From JAHEGP01 sp963792875 (GTDB taxonomy: Bacteria; Pseudomonadota; Gammaproteobacteria; Pseudomonadales; JAHEGP01), in contig CAWBXV010000002.1 of the NCBI GenBank assembly GCA_963792875.1, positions 372,001-436,000 of the forward strand: DNA of 64,000 nt, read 5' to 3'. A program made the translations under genes and the position numbers. Numbering within the stretch: the stretch's first letter is position 1; each line of letters starts with the position of its first letter. The notes beneath the pieces were generated by a model. It did no database searches. It was not told where the DNA came from and was given only the letters and a program-made list of their open reading frames with translations. This document shows positions 9,401 through 16,849 of the stretch, one piece after another.

Positions 9401-9551
9401 GGGCGAGCGCGGCGAGACGCTGCCGTACACGCTGCTGGGCCCCTGCTACTACCGCAGCCACAGCGGCAACCGGCCCATGCAGATCGTCTGGGAGCTGGCG
9501 CACCCGATTCCCGTCGAGTTCTATCAGGAGGTCAAGGTGGCCGCCGGCTGA
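6453..9551 (+). CDS. PLD-like / superfamily 2 helicase / DUF3427 protein
   Basis: A 1032-residue multidomain protein. After about 130 residues of lead-in comes a phospholipase D-like nuclease domain (about 135-290) with a single HKD-type motif, HAKAWLIRR followed by YIGSSNLSH near residue 222. An SF2 helicase core follows: Walker A VAATGTGKT near 342, box II VDEFHHA near 434, SAT-like GLTATPERADG, and motif VI QQLGRGLR near 637. The C-terminus from about 870 is a DUF3427 domain (EKSDKEYTPSTLYNDY, LFHWETQS). Proteins of this build are found near defence and DNA-repair genes, but this one stands alone between a small hydrolase and yaeQ. It is a paralogue of the 51284-54604 gene, with a longer N-terminus. 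Confidence 0.9.
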   Translation: MPGKEALPIGLYESVISAGLEEQLHRIDEAQIVTGQLDHDLAALALSQLVQQRLLATLQGLTGEHRLARQITLVNDVLALLETSGATAVDRSDFVSARARQLLEIKPPRQGPLTVAATVRPRLPLRSTELIVNGRHDLRIGLELGRELASANRVELLCSFLKWSGVRLIEAALGDFLARHPGGLRVLTTTYMGATERRALDRLRELGADIRISYDHANTRLHAKAWLIRRDSGFDTAYIGSSNLSHAAMLDGLEWNVRFSACDNAAVIDKFEATFNHYWDEADFVDYCPEQFQRASDAARAPTPQPHYAFDIHPKYHQAEMLASLQEERRRGHTRNLIVAATGTGKTVVAALDYQRLCRGAQRPRLLFIAHRREILNQSLATYRAALKDGDFGDALFDGSRPRQDRHLFASIQSLNKLDLGTIAPDYYEIIVVDEFHHASAASYERVLQHFAPRLLLGLTATPERADGRSVLGWFDHRIAYELRLWKALDQQLLAPFQYFGIGTELDLRQLSWRNGRYATEELSKLYTAGDWLVQQIAREVAHKVTDSSRMRALGFCIDVNHAQYMTAQFARRGIAAACLTGATDHQTRAGLIAQLRGGAINVIFCVDVFNEGVDIPEVDTLLLLRPTESATVFLQQLGRGLRIAAGKECLTVLDFVGYAHQRFRFDRRFAAIIGGSTSGVLDAVAGGFPALPSGCSIQLDRIAQERVVENIRANLQGGFKRCVDDFCTLRASDPGLNLSSFLAQADLTLEDLFGSAASSAGYSELKRRAGLRATPPTPQQARIEKALGRCLHLNDSERIRGIRDVLLERPASDHSRLAACALLGETRQPVDAQLDALLAAVRDSYLGQDIDEVLAALDDRIRQPLAPLQGTDCTLKIGGRYSLTEIMAEFRLLDRRGAIAQLREGVKYLAERSLDLFFVTLEKSDKEYTPSTLYNDYALSQQLFHWETQSGCHDATATGQRYQRIARGGPDGALLFVRASKRGERGETLPYTLLGPCYYRSHSGNRPMQIVWELAHPIPVEFYQEVKVAAG

Positions 9552-9638
9552 GCATCAGCGATCGATACCACGGTTGACCTCGATGCGGCGCAGCGCCGCC
9601 ACGGCGGCGTGGGCGGGGCCGTGCCAGCGCCGGACAGC

Positions 9639-10178
9639 TTACCCGTTCAGGACCATGGGGGCGACCTGCACGTGGCCGGCGGCGCTGCTGAACCAGGCTT
9701 CACCGCCCTCGATGGTGCACTGCAGCGCCATATTCGAGGATGCCATGCCAGCCAGTTGCCCGCTGGCGGCGGCCGGAATCTCGAGCACCGCGAGGTTGTC
9801 GAAGCGCGCTAAAGCCTTGCCGTGCCTGGCCCACCACACCGGGACGGCCCGGCCGCCGTAGCAGTAGAGCTTCACCCGCCGCGCCCGGGCGCAGGCCTTG
9901 CGGATGCGCTCCGGCTCCGGCGTGCCCAGGTCGACCCACAGCTCGATCTCACCGCCGAGGCTCCTGCACCACAGGTCGGGTTCGTCGGCGGTGCTGATGC
10001 CCCTGCCGAATGCCAGCCGCTCCGACGCATCGAGCGCAAACGCCAGCAGCCGCAGCATCATCCTCTCGTCCGTCTCACTGGGATGCCGCGCCACGGTGAG
10101 CGCATAATCGGCGTAGTGCTGGCGATCGAGATCGGCAACGTTGAGGCTGGCTTTGAAGACAGTGGACTTTTGCGCCAC
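9639..10178 (-). CDS. yaeQ: YaeQ family protein
   Basis: A 179-residue YaeQ homologue (a PD-(D/E)XK-like fold of unknown cellular role, once linked to RfaH antitermination in enterobacteria). Recognisable blocks are STVFKASLNVADLDR at the N-terminus, RHPSETDERMMLRLLAFAL, and ISTADEPDLWCRSLGGEIELW. The GTG at 10178 is preferred over the longer frame because it yields the standard VAQKSTVFKA start and has AAGG about 8 bases upstream. It converges with the helicase gene on its left. Confidence 0.93.
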   Translation of the reverse strand: MAQKSTVFKASLNVADLDRQHYADYALTVARHPSETDERMMLRLLAFALDASERLAFGRGISTADEPDLWCRSLGGEIELWVDLGTPEPERIRKACARARRVKLYCYGGRAVPVWWARHGKALARFDNLAVLEIPAAASGQLAGMASSNMALQCTIEGGEAWFSSAAGHVQVAPMVLNG

Positions 10179-10353
10179 GCGGCGGCCCTTCTGCAGGCAG
10201 AGTGTGCGCGGCAATATAGCACAAGGCCGATTCGCGCAGCAGGCGCCGCGGCGACCGGGGTGGGGTCCCCTGACTGCGTCGGCTCAGGGGCCACGGCCGC
10301 GACGGGTGCTGCGCGCACCTGCGCAACACCCCCCGACCAGTTTGGCGTCGGGC

Positions 10354-10662
10354 TTACTCGGTTTTTTCCTCGACCTTTCTGGCCGCCTCATTCACGGCCT
10401 TCTCGGTCGCATCGGCGGCATCCTTGCCGGCCTCCTCGGCCGCAGCGGCGGCATCCTTACCGGCCTCCTCCACCGCATCCGCCGCGTCGGAAGCCGCATC
10501 CTTCACGTCCTCCATGGCTTCGGAGCCGGCTTTCTTAGCGCTCTCCATCGCGGATTCCATGGACTCTTTGGCGGTGGACGGCTCCTCTTTCTTGGCGCAG
10601 CCTGCCAGTGGGGCGATCAGAGCAACAGCGAGCATGGCGGCCAGAACAGCAGGGTTTTTCAT
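10354..10662 (-). CDS. Small Ala/Lys/Glu-rich lipoprotein
   Basis: A 102-residue predicted lipoprotein. The signal peptide ends in the lipobox LAGC (Cys near residue 22), and the mature part is a repetitive, highly charged helix built on EEAGKDAA-type repeats (AVEEAGKDAAAAAEEAGKDA), likely a long amphipathic or coiled-coil helix in the periplasm. The ATG at 10662 has AGAGGA upstream. A CCCGAC/GTCGGG hairpin (10332-10352) lies directly after the stop but has no T-run. Small helical lipoproteins of this kind are common in Gammaproteobacteria and have no assigned function. Confidence 0.82.
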   Translation of the reverse strand: MKNPAVLAAMLAVALIAPLAGCAKKEEPSTAKESMESAMESAKKAGSEAMEDVKDAASDAADAVEEAGKDAAAAAEEAGKDAADATEKAVNEAARKVEEKTE

Positions 10663-10919
10663 TGGATATCCTCTTCTTATCGTGTGGTCCGGCACTACCC
10701 GCCCTGACATTGACCGGCAGCCGGCGACCCAAGGATAACGGCATTGACCACCGCAACACAAACCCCTCAGGCGTGCCGTCCGCGCGCGGGTGCCGCACCG
10801 GCGTGCTTGCGGCCAGCGCATCAGAGCCGCGGCGACGAGCGTCCCTATCGGCACCAACGGGCCAGCATCAACGGCACCCGCCGCGCGGGCTGCGAACCAC
10901 GGCGCGCGCTGCCTGGCGT

Positions 10920-11300
10920 CTAACCCTGACCCGCCAGGTCCTGCAGGGTCTTGCCGTGCGGCGTCGCCTTGCCGTGGTCATCAACCAGCACCATGACGAT
11001 CTTTTCGACCTCCAGCACCGTCTTCTTCGTTACCTTGTTGCGGACGTTGGCGCTGAAGGCGATGGAAGAGCGGCCGACCGACTGGGTCTTCATGCCGAAT
11101 TCAATGATGTCACCCAGCACGCTGGGGTAGCGGAAGTTGATCTCGGTCATCGAGGCGGTGACGATCTTCGACTGATCGAGCTGGCAGCAGGCGTAGATAT
11201 AGGCCTCCTCATCCAGCCAGCGCAGCAGGGTGCCGCCAAACAGGCACTCCGCCGGATTGAGATCTTCTGATTTCACCAGGCGTCGGCCAAGGAATTTCAT
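10920..11300 (-). CDS. Acyl-CoA thioesterase, YciA-like hotdog fold
   Basis: A 126-residue single hotdog-fold thioesterase. LNPAECLFGGTLLRWLDEEAY contains the catalytic Asp of the YciA/BFIT-type helix, followed by TASMTEINFRYPSVLGDIIEF and VGRSSIAFSANV, which match the substrate-binding strands. It would hydrolyse fatty acyl-CoA thioesters in the cytosol. The ATG start begins MKFLGRRLVKSEDLNP, a usual length for the family. About 160 bases separate it from the small lipoprotein upstream. Confidence 0.88.
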   Translation of the reverse strand: MKFLGRRLVKSEDLNPAECLFGGTLLRWLDEEAYIYACCQLDQSKIVTASMTEINFRYPSVLGDIIEFGMKTQSVGRSSIAFSANVRNKVTKKTVLEVEKIVMVLVDDHGKATPHGKTLQDLAGQG

Positions 11301-11458
11301 GTCTCGCGCTCCTTCGTCATTGGACTCGTCTGTCGGTCACTGGGCCGCCCCGGGACAACCGCAGCCCACCCGCCGGCCCGATGCGGCATGCCGGCGTCAG
11401 TGAGTGCCTGCTCCGCTGCCGGCGCGGCGGCGTCCCAGCGCGAGCCGGCGCTGCTTCG

Positions 11459-11626
11459 CTAGCAGCAGATGCGGCCGCCGATACTGATATTGGTGTGAAT
11501 TCTGCTGTTATAGCCACCAAAGGGGGATATGCCGACATTGGCATAGACATTGGGCTGGCAGCCGCCCAGGCTCAGCAGCAGCAGGCCTGCGGCGACATAG
11601 CGGATGACTCTTGCTGGGCTGCTCAT
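11459..11626 (-). CDS. 55-residue lipoprotein
   Basis: A short frame starting ATG at 11626, four bases after the stop of the upstream VOC lipoprotein. It reads MSSPARVIRYVAAGLLLLSL followed by GGC, a good lipobox with Cys at residue 23. The mature 33 residues are rich in Gly, Asn and Ser (NVYANVGISPFGGYNS) and end in Cys-Cys. Small glycine-rich outer-membrane lipoproteins with this look are known without a function. The four-base spacing suggests it is cotranslated with the VOC gene. Confidence 0.7.
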   Translation of the reverse strand: MSSPARVIRYVAAGLLLLSLGGCQPNVYANVGISPFGGYNSRIHTNISIGGRICC

Positions 11627-11630
11627 GGGC

Positions 11631-12500
11631 TCAATGCTCCTGTTGCTCTGCGTTCCAGGTCTGGATGATCAGGCCGGCACCGGTGGGGTCGGCGATCACG
11701 GCCAGCTCGCCACCCACCTTGCTCGCCTGGCTGGGCAGCAGAATCGTGCCGCCCAGGCCGGGGACTCTGGCGCTGGTGGCATCGGCGTCCGCCACTTTCA
11801 CATAGCCCACCCAGGTGGGCGCCAGGCCCGGCAGGGGGTTGGCGATGATGGCAGCGCGCGGCCTGCCATCGCTCTGCAGGTAGCCGTACCGGCTGCCATC
11901 GGCCAGGGCATGATAGCCGGAGGTATAGCTGGCGAGCTGCCGGTAGAATGCCGTGGCCGCGGCGGGATTCGAAGTCCACAACTCGTGCCACATGAAATCG
12001 CCCACCGCCGCCTCGCGGTCCAGCGGGTCGCTGTCGCGGGTCTGCAGCAGGGTGACGGTGGCCCCCTGGGGGTCTCTGACCACCGCCAGACGCCCGCGCG
12101 CCCCCGCCTCGGCGGGCCCGCCGAGCACCGCGCCACCGGCCTGCCTGACCGTGGCCAGCGCGCGATCGAGATCGGCAACCGACAGCGCGATCACCCACTG
12201 CGAGAGATTGACCTGCCGCTTGAAGATGCGGGCGTCGACCATGCCGCCGATGGCTTCACCCTGATGCATGATCAGGGTGTAATCGCCGCCGAAGGGCTTG
12301 AAAGTCCAGCCGAACAGGCCGCCGTAGAAGCGCTGCGCGGCGGCCGGGTCTGCCGTGACCAGATCGTGCCAGATGACTTTGCCTGGCAGCCGGGTGCCGG
12401 TCGCCTGGGCGGTGACGGCGGGCAGGTCAAGCGTGGTGCTGGAGCAGCCGGACAAGGCCAGCAGCACAACCGCGGCGAGGACGAGCGACTTTGTTTTCAA
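11631..12500 (-). CDS. VOC-family (glyoxalase fold) lipoprotein
   Basis: A 289-residue protein with two tandem vicinal-oxygen-chelate modules: the first from KVIWHDLVTADPAAAQRFY (about residue 40), the second from DFMWHELWTSNPAAATAFY (about 165). Each module opens with a histidine that could be a metal ligand. The N-terminus is a lipoprotein signal with lipobox LALSGC. A TTG at 12500 is taken as start because GGGGAA lies 6-7 bases upstream and the signal peptide begins there; the in-frame ATG further out adds unrelated sequence. Exported VOC proteins are uncommon and the substrate is unknown. Confidence 0.82.
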   Translation of the reverse strand: MKTKSLVLAAVVLLALSGCSSTTLDLPAVTAQATGTRLPGKVIWHDLVTADPAAAQRFYGGLFGWTFKPFGGDYTLIMHQGEAIGGMVDARIFKRQVNLSQWVIALSVADLDRALATVRQAGGAVLGGPAEAGARGRLAVVRDPQGATVTLLQTRDSDPLDREAAVGDFMWHELWTSNPAAATAFYRQLASYTSGYHALADGSRYGYLQSDGRPRAAIIANPLPGLAPTWVGYVKVADADATSARVPGLGGTILLPSQASKVGGELAVIADPTGAGLIIQTWNAEQQEH

Positions 12501-12597
12501 TGGTATTTCCCCGGTCTGACCCTGTCTGCCTGCCTGGCCCGCAACAGTGCGGCACTCCGCAGCCCCGGCTGCAGAACCCACCGTGGGGCGGCGTTGT

Positions 12598-12619
12598 AAA
12601 CAGCCCCTAAACAGCCCCT
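12598..12619. repeat. Tandem 11-bp repeat upstream of the VOC lipoprotein
   Basis: AAACAGCCCCT occurs twice head to tail, about 100 bases upstream of the TTG start at 12500. Position and period (one helical turn) would suit a regulatory site, but there is no further evidence. Confidence 0.5.
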
Positions 12620-12824
12620 ATAGTAAACGCCGGCACGGCGCCCCGACAACCGCCCCGTGGCGGCCGTGCGGTCGATCAATTTCACTGCGGCGCAGCCGAT
12701 CGGGCATCGCGACTTCGACAGCGCCTCCAGGAGTGGACGAATTTCCATTCCACCTGGAAGGGGTCCCACTGGATTGAGCAACAGGTCTGCCAGATGCTGC
12801 AGCGATGCGAACATCCGCCACGCT

Positions 12825-13805
12825 TTAAACCGCCCTGAGCCCCAGGCCATAAGGCCCTTTCGTCGCCACCAACCGCAGCCCCAACCACTCCCAAGCGGTC
12901 GCCCCAGACGCGGCCTTTTGCGGCGGTGCCGCGAGCCCGAGCCGCGCAAGTTCACCACCGATGAGCTGCTCGTAGGTACTCTCAGGCGCCGCGCCCTTGA
13001 CATACAGGCCGTTGACAAACGCAACCGGCACGCTGCGCACGCCGATGGCGCCCGCCAGCGCCATGTCTGCCTGTACCGTGCGAAGCCCGGCCCCACCGGC
13101 CAGACACTGCTCGAAGACCGGGCCGTCGAGCCCGAGCAGCCTGGCCAGCCCCTGCAGGCGCCGACCGCCGATGCCGGCCGGATCGACATACAGCGCGTCG
13201 TGGTAGGACCAGAACCTGCCCTGCTGCAGGGCGCAGCGCGCGGCCGCCGCCGCCCTCTCTGCTCCCGGGTGAAACGAACGTGGGGCATCCAGGTGGCGCA
13301 GCTGCAGCAGACCAGGGTAGCGGTGCAATAGCGACGCCAACACGGGCTGCAGGTGCCGGCAGTGCGTCGACGCGTAATCGCAGAACACGGCCAGGACTAC
13401 GGGGGCACCCGCATCGCCGCGCATGGGCGCGCCGCCGACGTCGATTGCCAAACGCGGACGCGGCGGGGGCGACAGCAGTATCTGCACGGGGGCCGCGCCT
13501 TGCGCAAGCGTCAGTTCGCCAGCCGCCGATGCCTTGGCCTCGGCGCTGAGGCCCCAACGGCTCTCCACCATGACCTGAAGCCGCTGCCGGCGCAGCTCGA
13601 AAGCGGCCGCCTCAAGATCGTAGAGCTGCAGCCGCAGGGGAGCGTCGAGTTCACTAGCCCGTATCGACTCCGCCCCCGCCACCGCCACCGCCGGATCGCT
13701 GTCGTCGACGGCGACGGGCGGCGCCTCGCCTGAACAAGCGATCAGCGCCACAATAAGAACCAGCGCAGGAGTCCCCCTCGATTCCCTGCCGCCCTTCGCC
13801 TCCAA
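12825..13805 (-). CDS. DsbA-like thioredoxin-fold lipoprotein with an altered CxxC
   Basis: About 326 residues: a lipoprotein-type N-terminus (ALVLIVALIAC), a helical region, then a DsbA/thioredoxin_4 domain from about residue 150. The normal active-site stretch (FxDFxCPxC) reads VLAVFCDYASTHCRHLQPVL, so the second Cys is kept but the first is Ser; another Cys lies six residues upstream. The cis-proline loop GVRSVPVAFVNGLYVKG is intact. The protein may hold or reduce disulfides unusually, or bind without redox cycling. The TTG at 13805, preceded by GGAGGT, is preferred; an ATG further upstream would push the signal peptide inward. Confidence 0.72.
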   Translation of the reverse strand: MEAKGGRESRGTPALVLIVALIACSGEAPPVAVDDSDPAVAVAGAESIRASELDAPLRLQLYDLEAAAFELRRQRLQVMVESRWGLSAEAKASAAGELTLAQGAAPVQILLSPPPRPRLAIDVGGAPMRGDAGAPVVLAVFCDYASTHCRHLQPVLASLLHRYPGLLQLRHLDAPRSFHPGAERAAAAARCALQQGRFWSYHDALYVDPAGIGGRRLQGLARLLGLDGPVFEQCLAGGAGLRTVQADMALAGAIGVRSVPVAFVNGLYVKGAAPESTYEQLIGGELARLGLAAPPQKAASGATAWEWLGLRLVATKGPYGLGLRAV

Positions 13806-14206
13806 CTTGACCTCCAATAGCCCGCCAGCCCCGCTCGCTCGCGCTGCCTGGGGCGCCGCGCGACGCACCATCAAGCCTATCGCCGGCTGCATGGACACCG
13901 CTGACTCTGCGCTAAAGCGCGGCCTCACGCAACGCGCTTCAATTTCTGCTGGTACCCGATGGCCGGCGGCAGTCAGCTGGCCAAACCCGTCACAGTGCGC
14001 TTCCCGTGCCGCTCAACCTGCCCAGAGCGTCGCCCGTCGGCATAAGCGCGGTCCATCACGGGACCGCAGGATGATAGCGCAGGTGAGGTGCCTATTGGGA
14101 ATGGGCTCACGTGCCGCCGCTGATGAACAGCGCATCGCGCCAGCGCTGCTCCCCGCCACGGAACCTGAGCCACTCGGCGACCGGCCCCTGTTACGTGCCG
14201 GCGCTA
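13806..14206. other. Intergenic region, no gene seen
   Basis: About 400 bases between the DsbA-like lipoprotein and the next leftward gene. Open frames here are shadows without recognisable domains. It should hold the promoter of the DsbA-like gene and any terminator of the gene to the right; I could not pick out either. Confidence 0.5.
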
Positions 14207-15412
14207 TTATTGCAGCACGAAAATCGCCTCCAGCACCGGGGATCCCTTATGCGTGCAGGTGACTCGGCGCTCCTTTGCCGCACCGCCGGTGGTATCGGCG
14301 GCCAACTGGTACATCGGCACGACCAGGTGGCCACTGGCCGCTGGCAGGTCGATGCTGCGCGGAATCGGCGCCGGCCCGTCGCTGGGCTCACTGCCCACTC
14401 GCTGCGATTCAATCGGATTGCCGTTTTCGTCCAGGGGCGCCATGCTGACCTGGACGTCTTCGGGTGAATCGCCGCTGGCTATCACCTTGCCGAACATGCC
14501 CAGCAGCTGGGCCATGCCGTCGCCGCCCTGGCCCCCCGCACTGCCGCCCTTGTCAGCGGGGCTCCCACCCCGGGTCGACAGCGCATCCCCGCCCAGCTTG
14601 ATCAGGTCGCCGACGAAATCGTCCTCTCCACCCCGCGTGGAGGTAGCACACTCCAGCGGCGCTGAAGGGTCGGCGTTCAGGTAGTCGAATTCCATGCCAA
14701 AGCGCGTGCAGCGGCCACCAGGGCAGGCGTCGGCCCCGGTCAAGCGAATGGTCGCGGACTGTTCGCACACCCTGTCGGCGCCGTCCCGGCATAGCGGGCC
14801 GGTGCGCAATCCGGAGACCTGCATGCCGCCCGCGCCTGCCGCCGGGTAGGAATCGAACACCGGGTCCACCCGGTTGCCGTCCGCCGCGACGCAACCGGTG
14901 CTGTCGCCGCATTGGCGCGTGGCGCCCGCCGGGCAGCGGTAAGCGGGTTCGGGTTCGGTGGGGGAACGGCGGGTGTACTCGAACGTGGTCTTGCCGTCAT
15001 AGGGACCATTGCCCAACAACCACGATGCCGAGGACCCCACCCCATATTTTTCCATGGCCTGGGCGTCGCACTGAGGCTGACAATCCCGGGATTGCGGGTT
15101 GTCCTGCAGGCAGGCATCGAGGCAGTCATCGTGCTCCCGGCAGCCCTGGTGCGTGCCACACGCAAAGGACTCGACCCGCAGCAGTTGTGACGACCCCGCG
15201 CACTCATAGGACACCTCAAGCGAGCAGCTCTTTGGACAGCCCCCGCCGCAGGCGCCGCGACAGCGGTTGGCCGCCAGGCCGACGTCGGGCCCGAATACAT
15301 TGCGAACGGTAGTGCCGGGCTCAGCCGACGCCAGGGCAGGTGCCGGATTGAGCGCCGGTGCGGCGATAAGCGCCAGTCCCAGGACCAGCGCAGCAGATAG
15401 TTGTTTGTTCAT
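14207..15412 (-). CDS. Secreted cysteine-rich protein with a phospholipase A2-like motif
   Basis: About 401 residues starting at the ATG that gives MNKQLSAALVLGLALIAAPA, a clear signal peptide. A cysteine-rich segment (about residues 50-135) contains CGTHQGCREHDDCLDACLQ, which resembles the PLA2 catalytic CxxHDxC helix with its His-Asp pair, preceded by CRGACGGGCPKSC. The C-terminal half (about 250-400) is low in cysteine and Gly/Ser-rich, with no domain I know. If the motif is real it would be a secreted calcium-dependent phospholipase or a lipid-binding derivative. It lies 81 bases downstream of the peptidoglycan-binding protein on the same strand, probably one transcript. Confidence 0.65.
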   Translation of the reverse strand: MNKQLSAALVLGLALIAAPALNPAPALASAEPGTTVRNVFGPDVGLAANRCRGACGGGCPKSCSLEVSYECAGSSQLLRVESFACGTHQGCREHDDCLDACLQDNPQSRDCQPQCDAQAMEKYGVGSSASWLLGNGPYDGKTTFEYTRRSPTEPEPAYRCPAGATRQCGDSTGCVAADGNRVDPVFDSYPAAGAGGMQVSGLRTGPLCRDGADRVCEQSATIRLTGADACPGGRCTRFGMEFDYLNADPSAPLECATSTRGGEDDFVGDLIKLGGDALSTRGGSPADKGGSAGGQGGDGMAQLLGMFGKVIASGDSPEDVQVSMAPLDENGNPIESQRVGSEPSDGPAPIPRSIDLPAASGHLVVPMYQLAADTTGGAAKERRVTCTHKGSPVLEAIFVLQ

Positions 15413-15493
15413 GGCCTTGGCCTTCCTGTCGCAACAGTGTTGGCGCATCAGCCGACGGGCGTTGCCTCATGCCGTCGCCCCGATGCGGAAGAA

Positions 15494-16084
15494 TCAGGGG
15501 TTCCGGCATGCTTCAACGTCACTTTCACTCAAGCCCAGGTCTTTCGCGGCGCCCTTGAGGTCTGCCGCGGTGGCGTCCACGGAGTAGATATCACTGGTTG
15601 TGCTGGAAATCTGGCTCGCCACTGCTGGGGCGCCAAACTGGGAAGCGCTGCGTGATATGGCGCTGAACAGCTTGCCCAGCCCCTGCTTGGTGGCGTTGGC
15701 CTGCCTGGCCGCCGCCGCTTTCTGCTCCAGACAGGCCTGCTGCCTGGCTCGCAGGGCGGCCTGGTCCTGTGCAGGCGTGGCCCTGCTCGCTGTCGCCGAT
15801 GCGGGCTGCGCGGTGCTGGCAGGATCGTTCTTCTTCGTTATCGCGGCTTTGATGACACCGGCCAGTTGCGGCGTAATCTCTCCCGTGGCCTCCAGATTGT
15901 GCTCGGCCTGAAATTTCGACACGGCGATGATCGTCTTCGTGGTCACCTCGCCGCTCGCCCGGCCGGGGTCGTAACCCAGCGTGATCAAATCCGCCTGCAC
16001 CATCCGGGTCAGGGCATCGCTCCGGGCCCACTCCGGGTGGCCGACAGCCAGTACCGCCGCCAATACCGCCATTTTCCAGTTCAT
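15494..16084 (-). CDS. Exported protein with a peptidoglycan-binding-like domain
   Basis: About 196 residues from the ATG giving MNWKMAVLAAVLAVG (signal peptide ending near ARSDA). Residues about 25-80 (MVQADLITLGYDPG...TIIAVSKFQAEHNLEATGEI) match the PG_binding_1 three-helix fold. The rest is an alanine-rich helical tail with two cysteines (ACLEQK, EACRNP). GAGGA lies before the start. With the secreted PLA2-like gene downstream it may form a cell-envelope pair; their joint role is unknown. Confidence 0.78.
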   Translation of the reverse strand: MNWKMAVLAAVLAVGHPEWARSDALTRMVQADLITLGYDPGRASGEVTTKTIIAVSKFQAEHNLEATGEITPQLAGVIKAAITKKNDPASTAQPASATASRATPAQDQAALRARQQACLEQKAAAARQANATKQGLGKLFSAISRSASQFGAPAVASQISSTTSDIYSVDATAADLKGAAKDLGLSESDVEACRNP

Positions 16085-16467
16085 GATCGAGTCCTCGGTC
16101 GAAAATCCATTTTGAGGAACGCTCATCCGCCTGCGCAGGACGAGCCACCGTTCCCCGACTTTTCAGACGCTTCCTGAACTCTACCGCTCCAGATAACGGG
16201 TGTTTCACTCAAGTTAACGCCCGCTGTGACATTTATCAACAGGCCATGAACGCGGCGGGGACAGGCAGCCGGGGGGCAAGAGGGCGGCTACCGCAACGCC
16301 AGGGCGCAGGATCCCAGGCGCATCGACGCCATCCGCAGACAACGCAGCCCTGGCGGCCACATCGGCTATTTCGACGCGCCGGATGACGGCAGCTATGCGG
16401 CGGTCGCGATCCGGCGTAAGCGCAAGACGGTGGCCGCAGAGCGCGCGGCAGCGTGGCGGGCGCGGCA
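16085..16467. other. Intergenic region with a possible gene remnant on the + strand
   Basis: On the + strand an uninterrupted frame from the TGA at about 16243 to a TAA at 16469-16471 encodes about 75 residues including GGHIGYFDAPDDGSYAAVAI, which looks protein-like, but it has no ATG, GTG or TTG near its beginning. It could be the tail of a decayed gene or chance in GC-rich DNA. The rest should hold the promoter of the leftward peptidoglycan-binding gene. Confidence 0.35.
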
Positions 16468-16495
16468 TTAAAAAACCCGGCGCGAGGGCCGGGTT
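16468..16495 (-). terminator. Intrinsic terminator of the 42-residue gene
   Basis: Reading leftward, AACCCGGC-CCTCGC-GCCGGGTT is followed directly by further T residues (TTTTTT in total) and then AATG. It starts about 22 bases after the stop of the small gene at 16518, so that gene probably has its own transcript. Confidence 0.85.
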
Positions 16496-16517
16496 GGTGT
16501 GCAGCGATCGACAGTGA

Positions 16518-16646
16518 TCAATAGTCGCCGATGATCTCAGGCTTTCTGCTGTAGAGGATATCGAGCGATTTCTTTTCGACCCTCGCGGAGACCTCTTCAA
16601 TAACGGCCAGATCATAGATATAGAGCATCGCCATCAGGTTCTTCAT
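16518..16646 (-). CDS. 42-residue conserved-looking small protein
   Basis: The frame MKNLMAMLYIYDLAVIEEVS...YSRKPEIIGDY starts at an ATG with AGGGAG 9-10 bases upstream and is followed by a strong intrinsic terminator, which together argue for a real small gene. The protein is a mix of a hydrophobic start and an acidic, amphipathic rest; it has no signal peptide or clear membrane helix. I do not recognise it. The longer frame reaching 16742 has no ribosome site and unlike composition. Confidence 0.65.
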   Translation of the reverse strand: MKNLMAMLYIYDLAVIEEVSARVEKKSLDILYSRKPEIIGDY

Positions 16647-16849
16647 CTCTTTTCTCCCTGCTGTTGAACAACCGGGGCCAGTGTATCCATTGTGGCGGCG
16701 GCGCACAGTCAGGAGTTCTCGCGGCCGCACGCTGTCTTCCACCTACCGGCTTGCGTATCCCCGCGCAGTCCCGTAAGCGGATGCCGAGACCCTGCCACTG
16801 ATAAATGCCGACGCAGCGCGGTGCGCCACCTATCGGGGCGCCGCATCGC

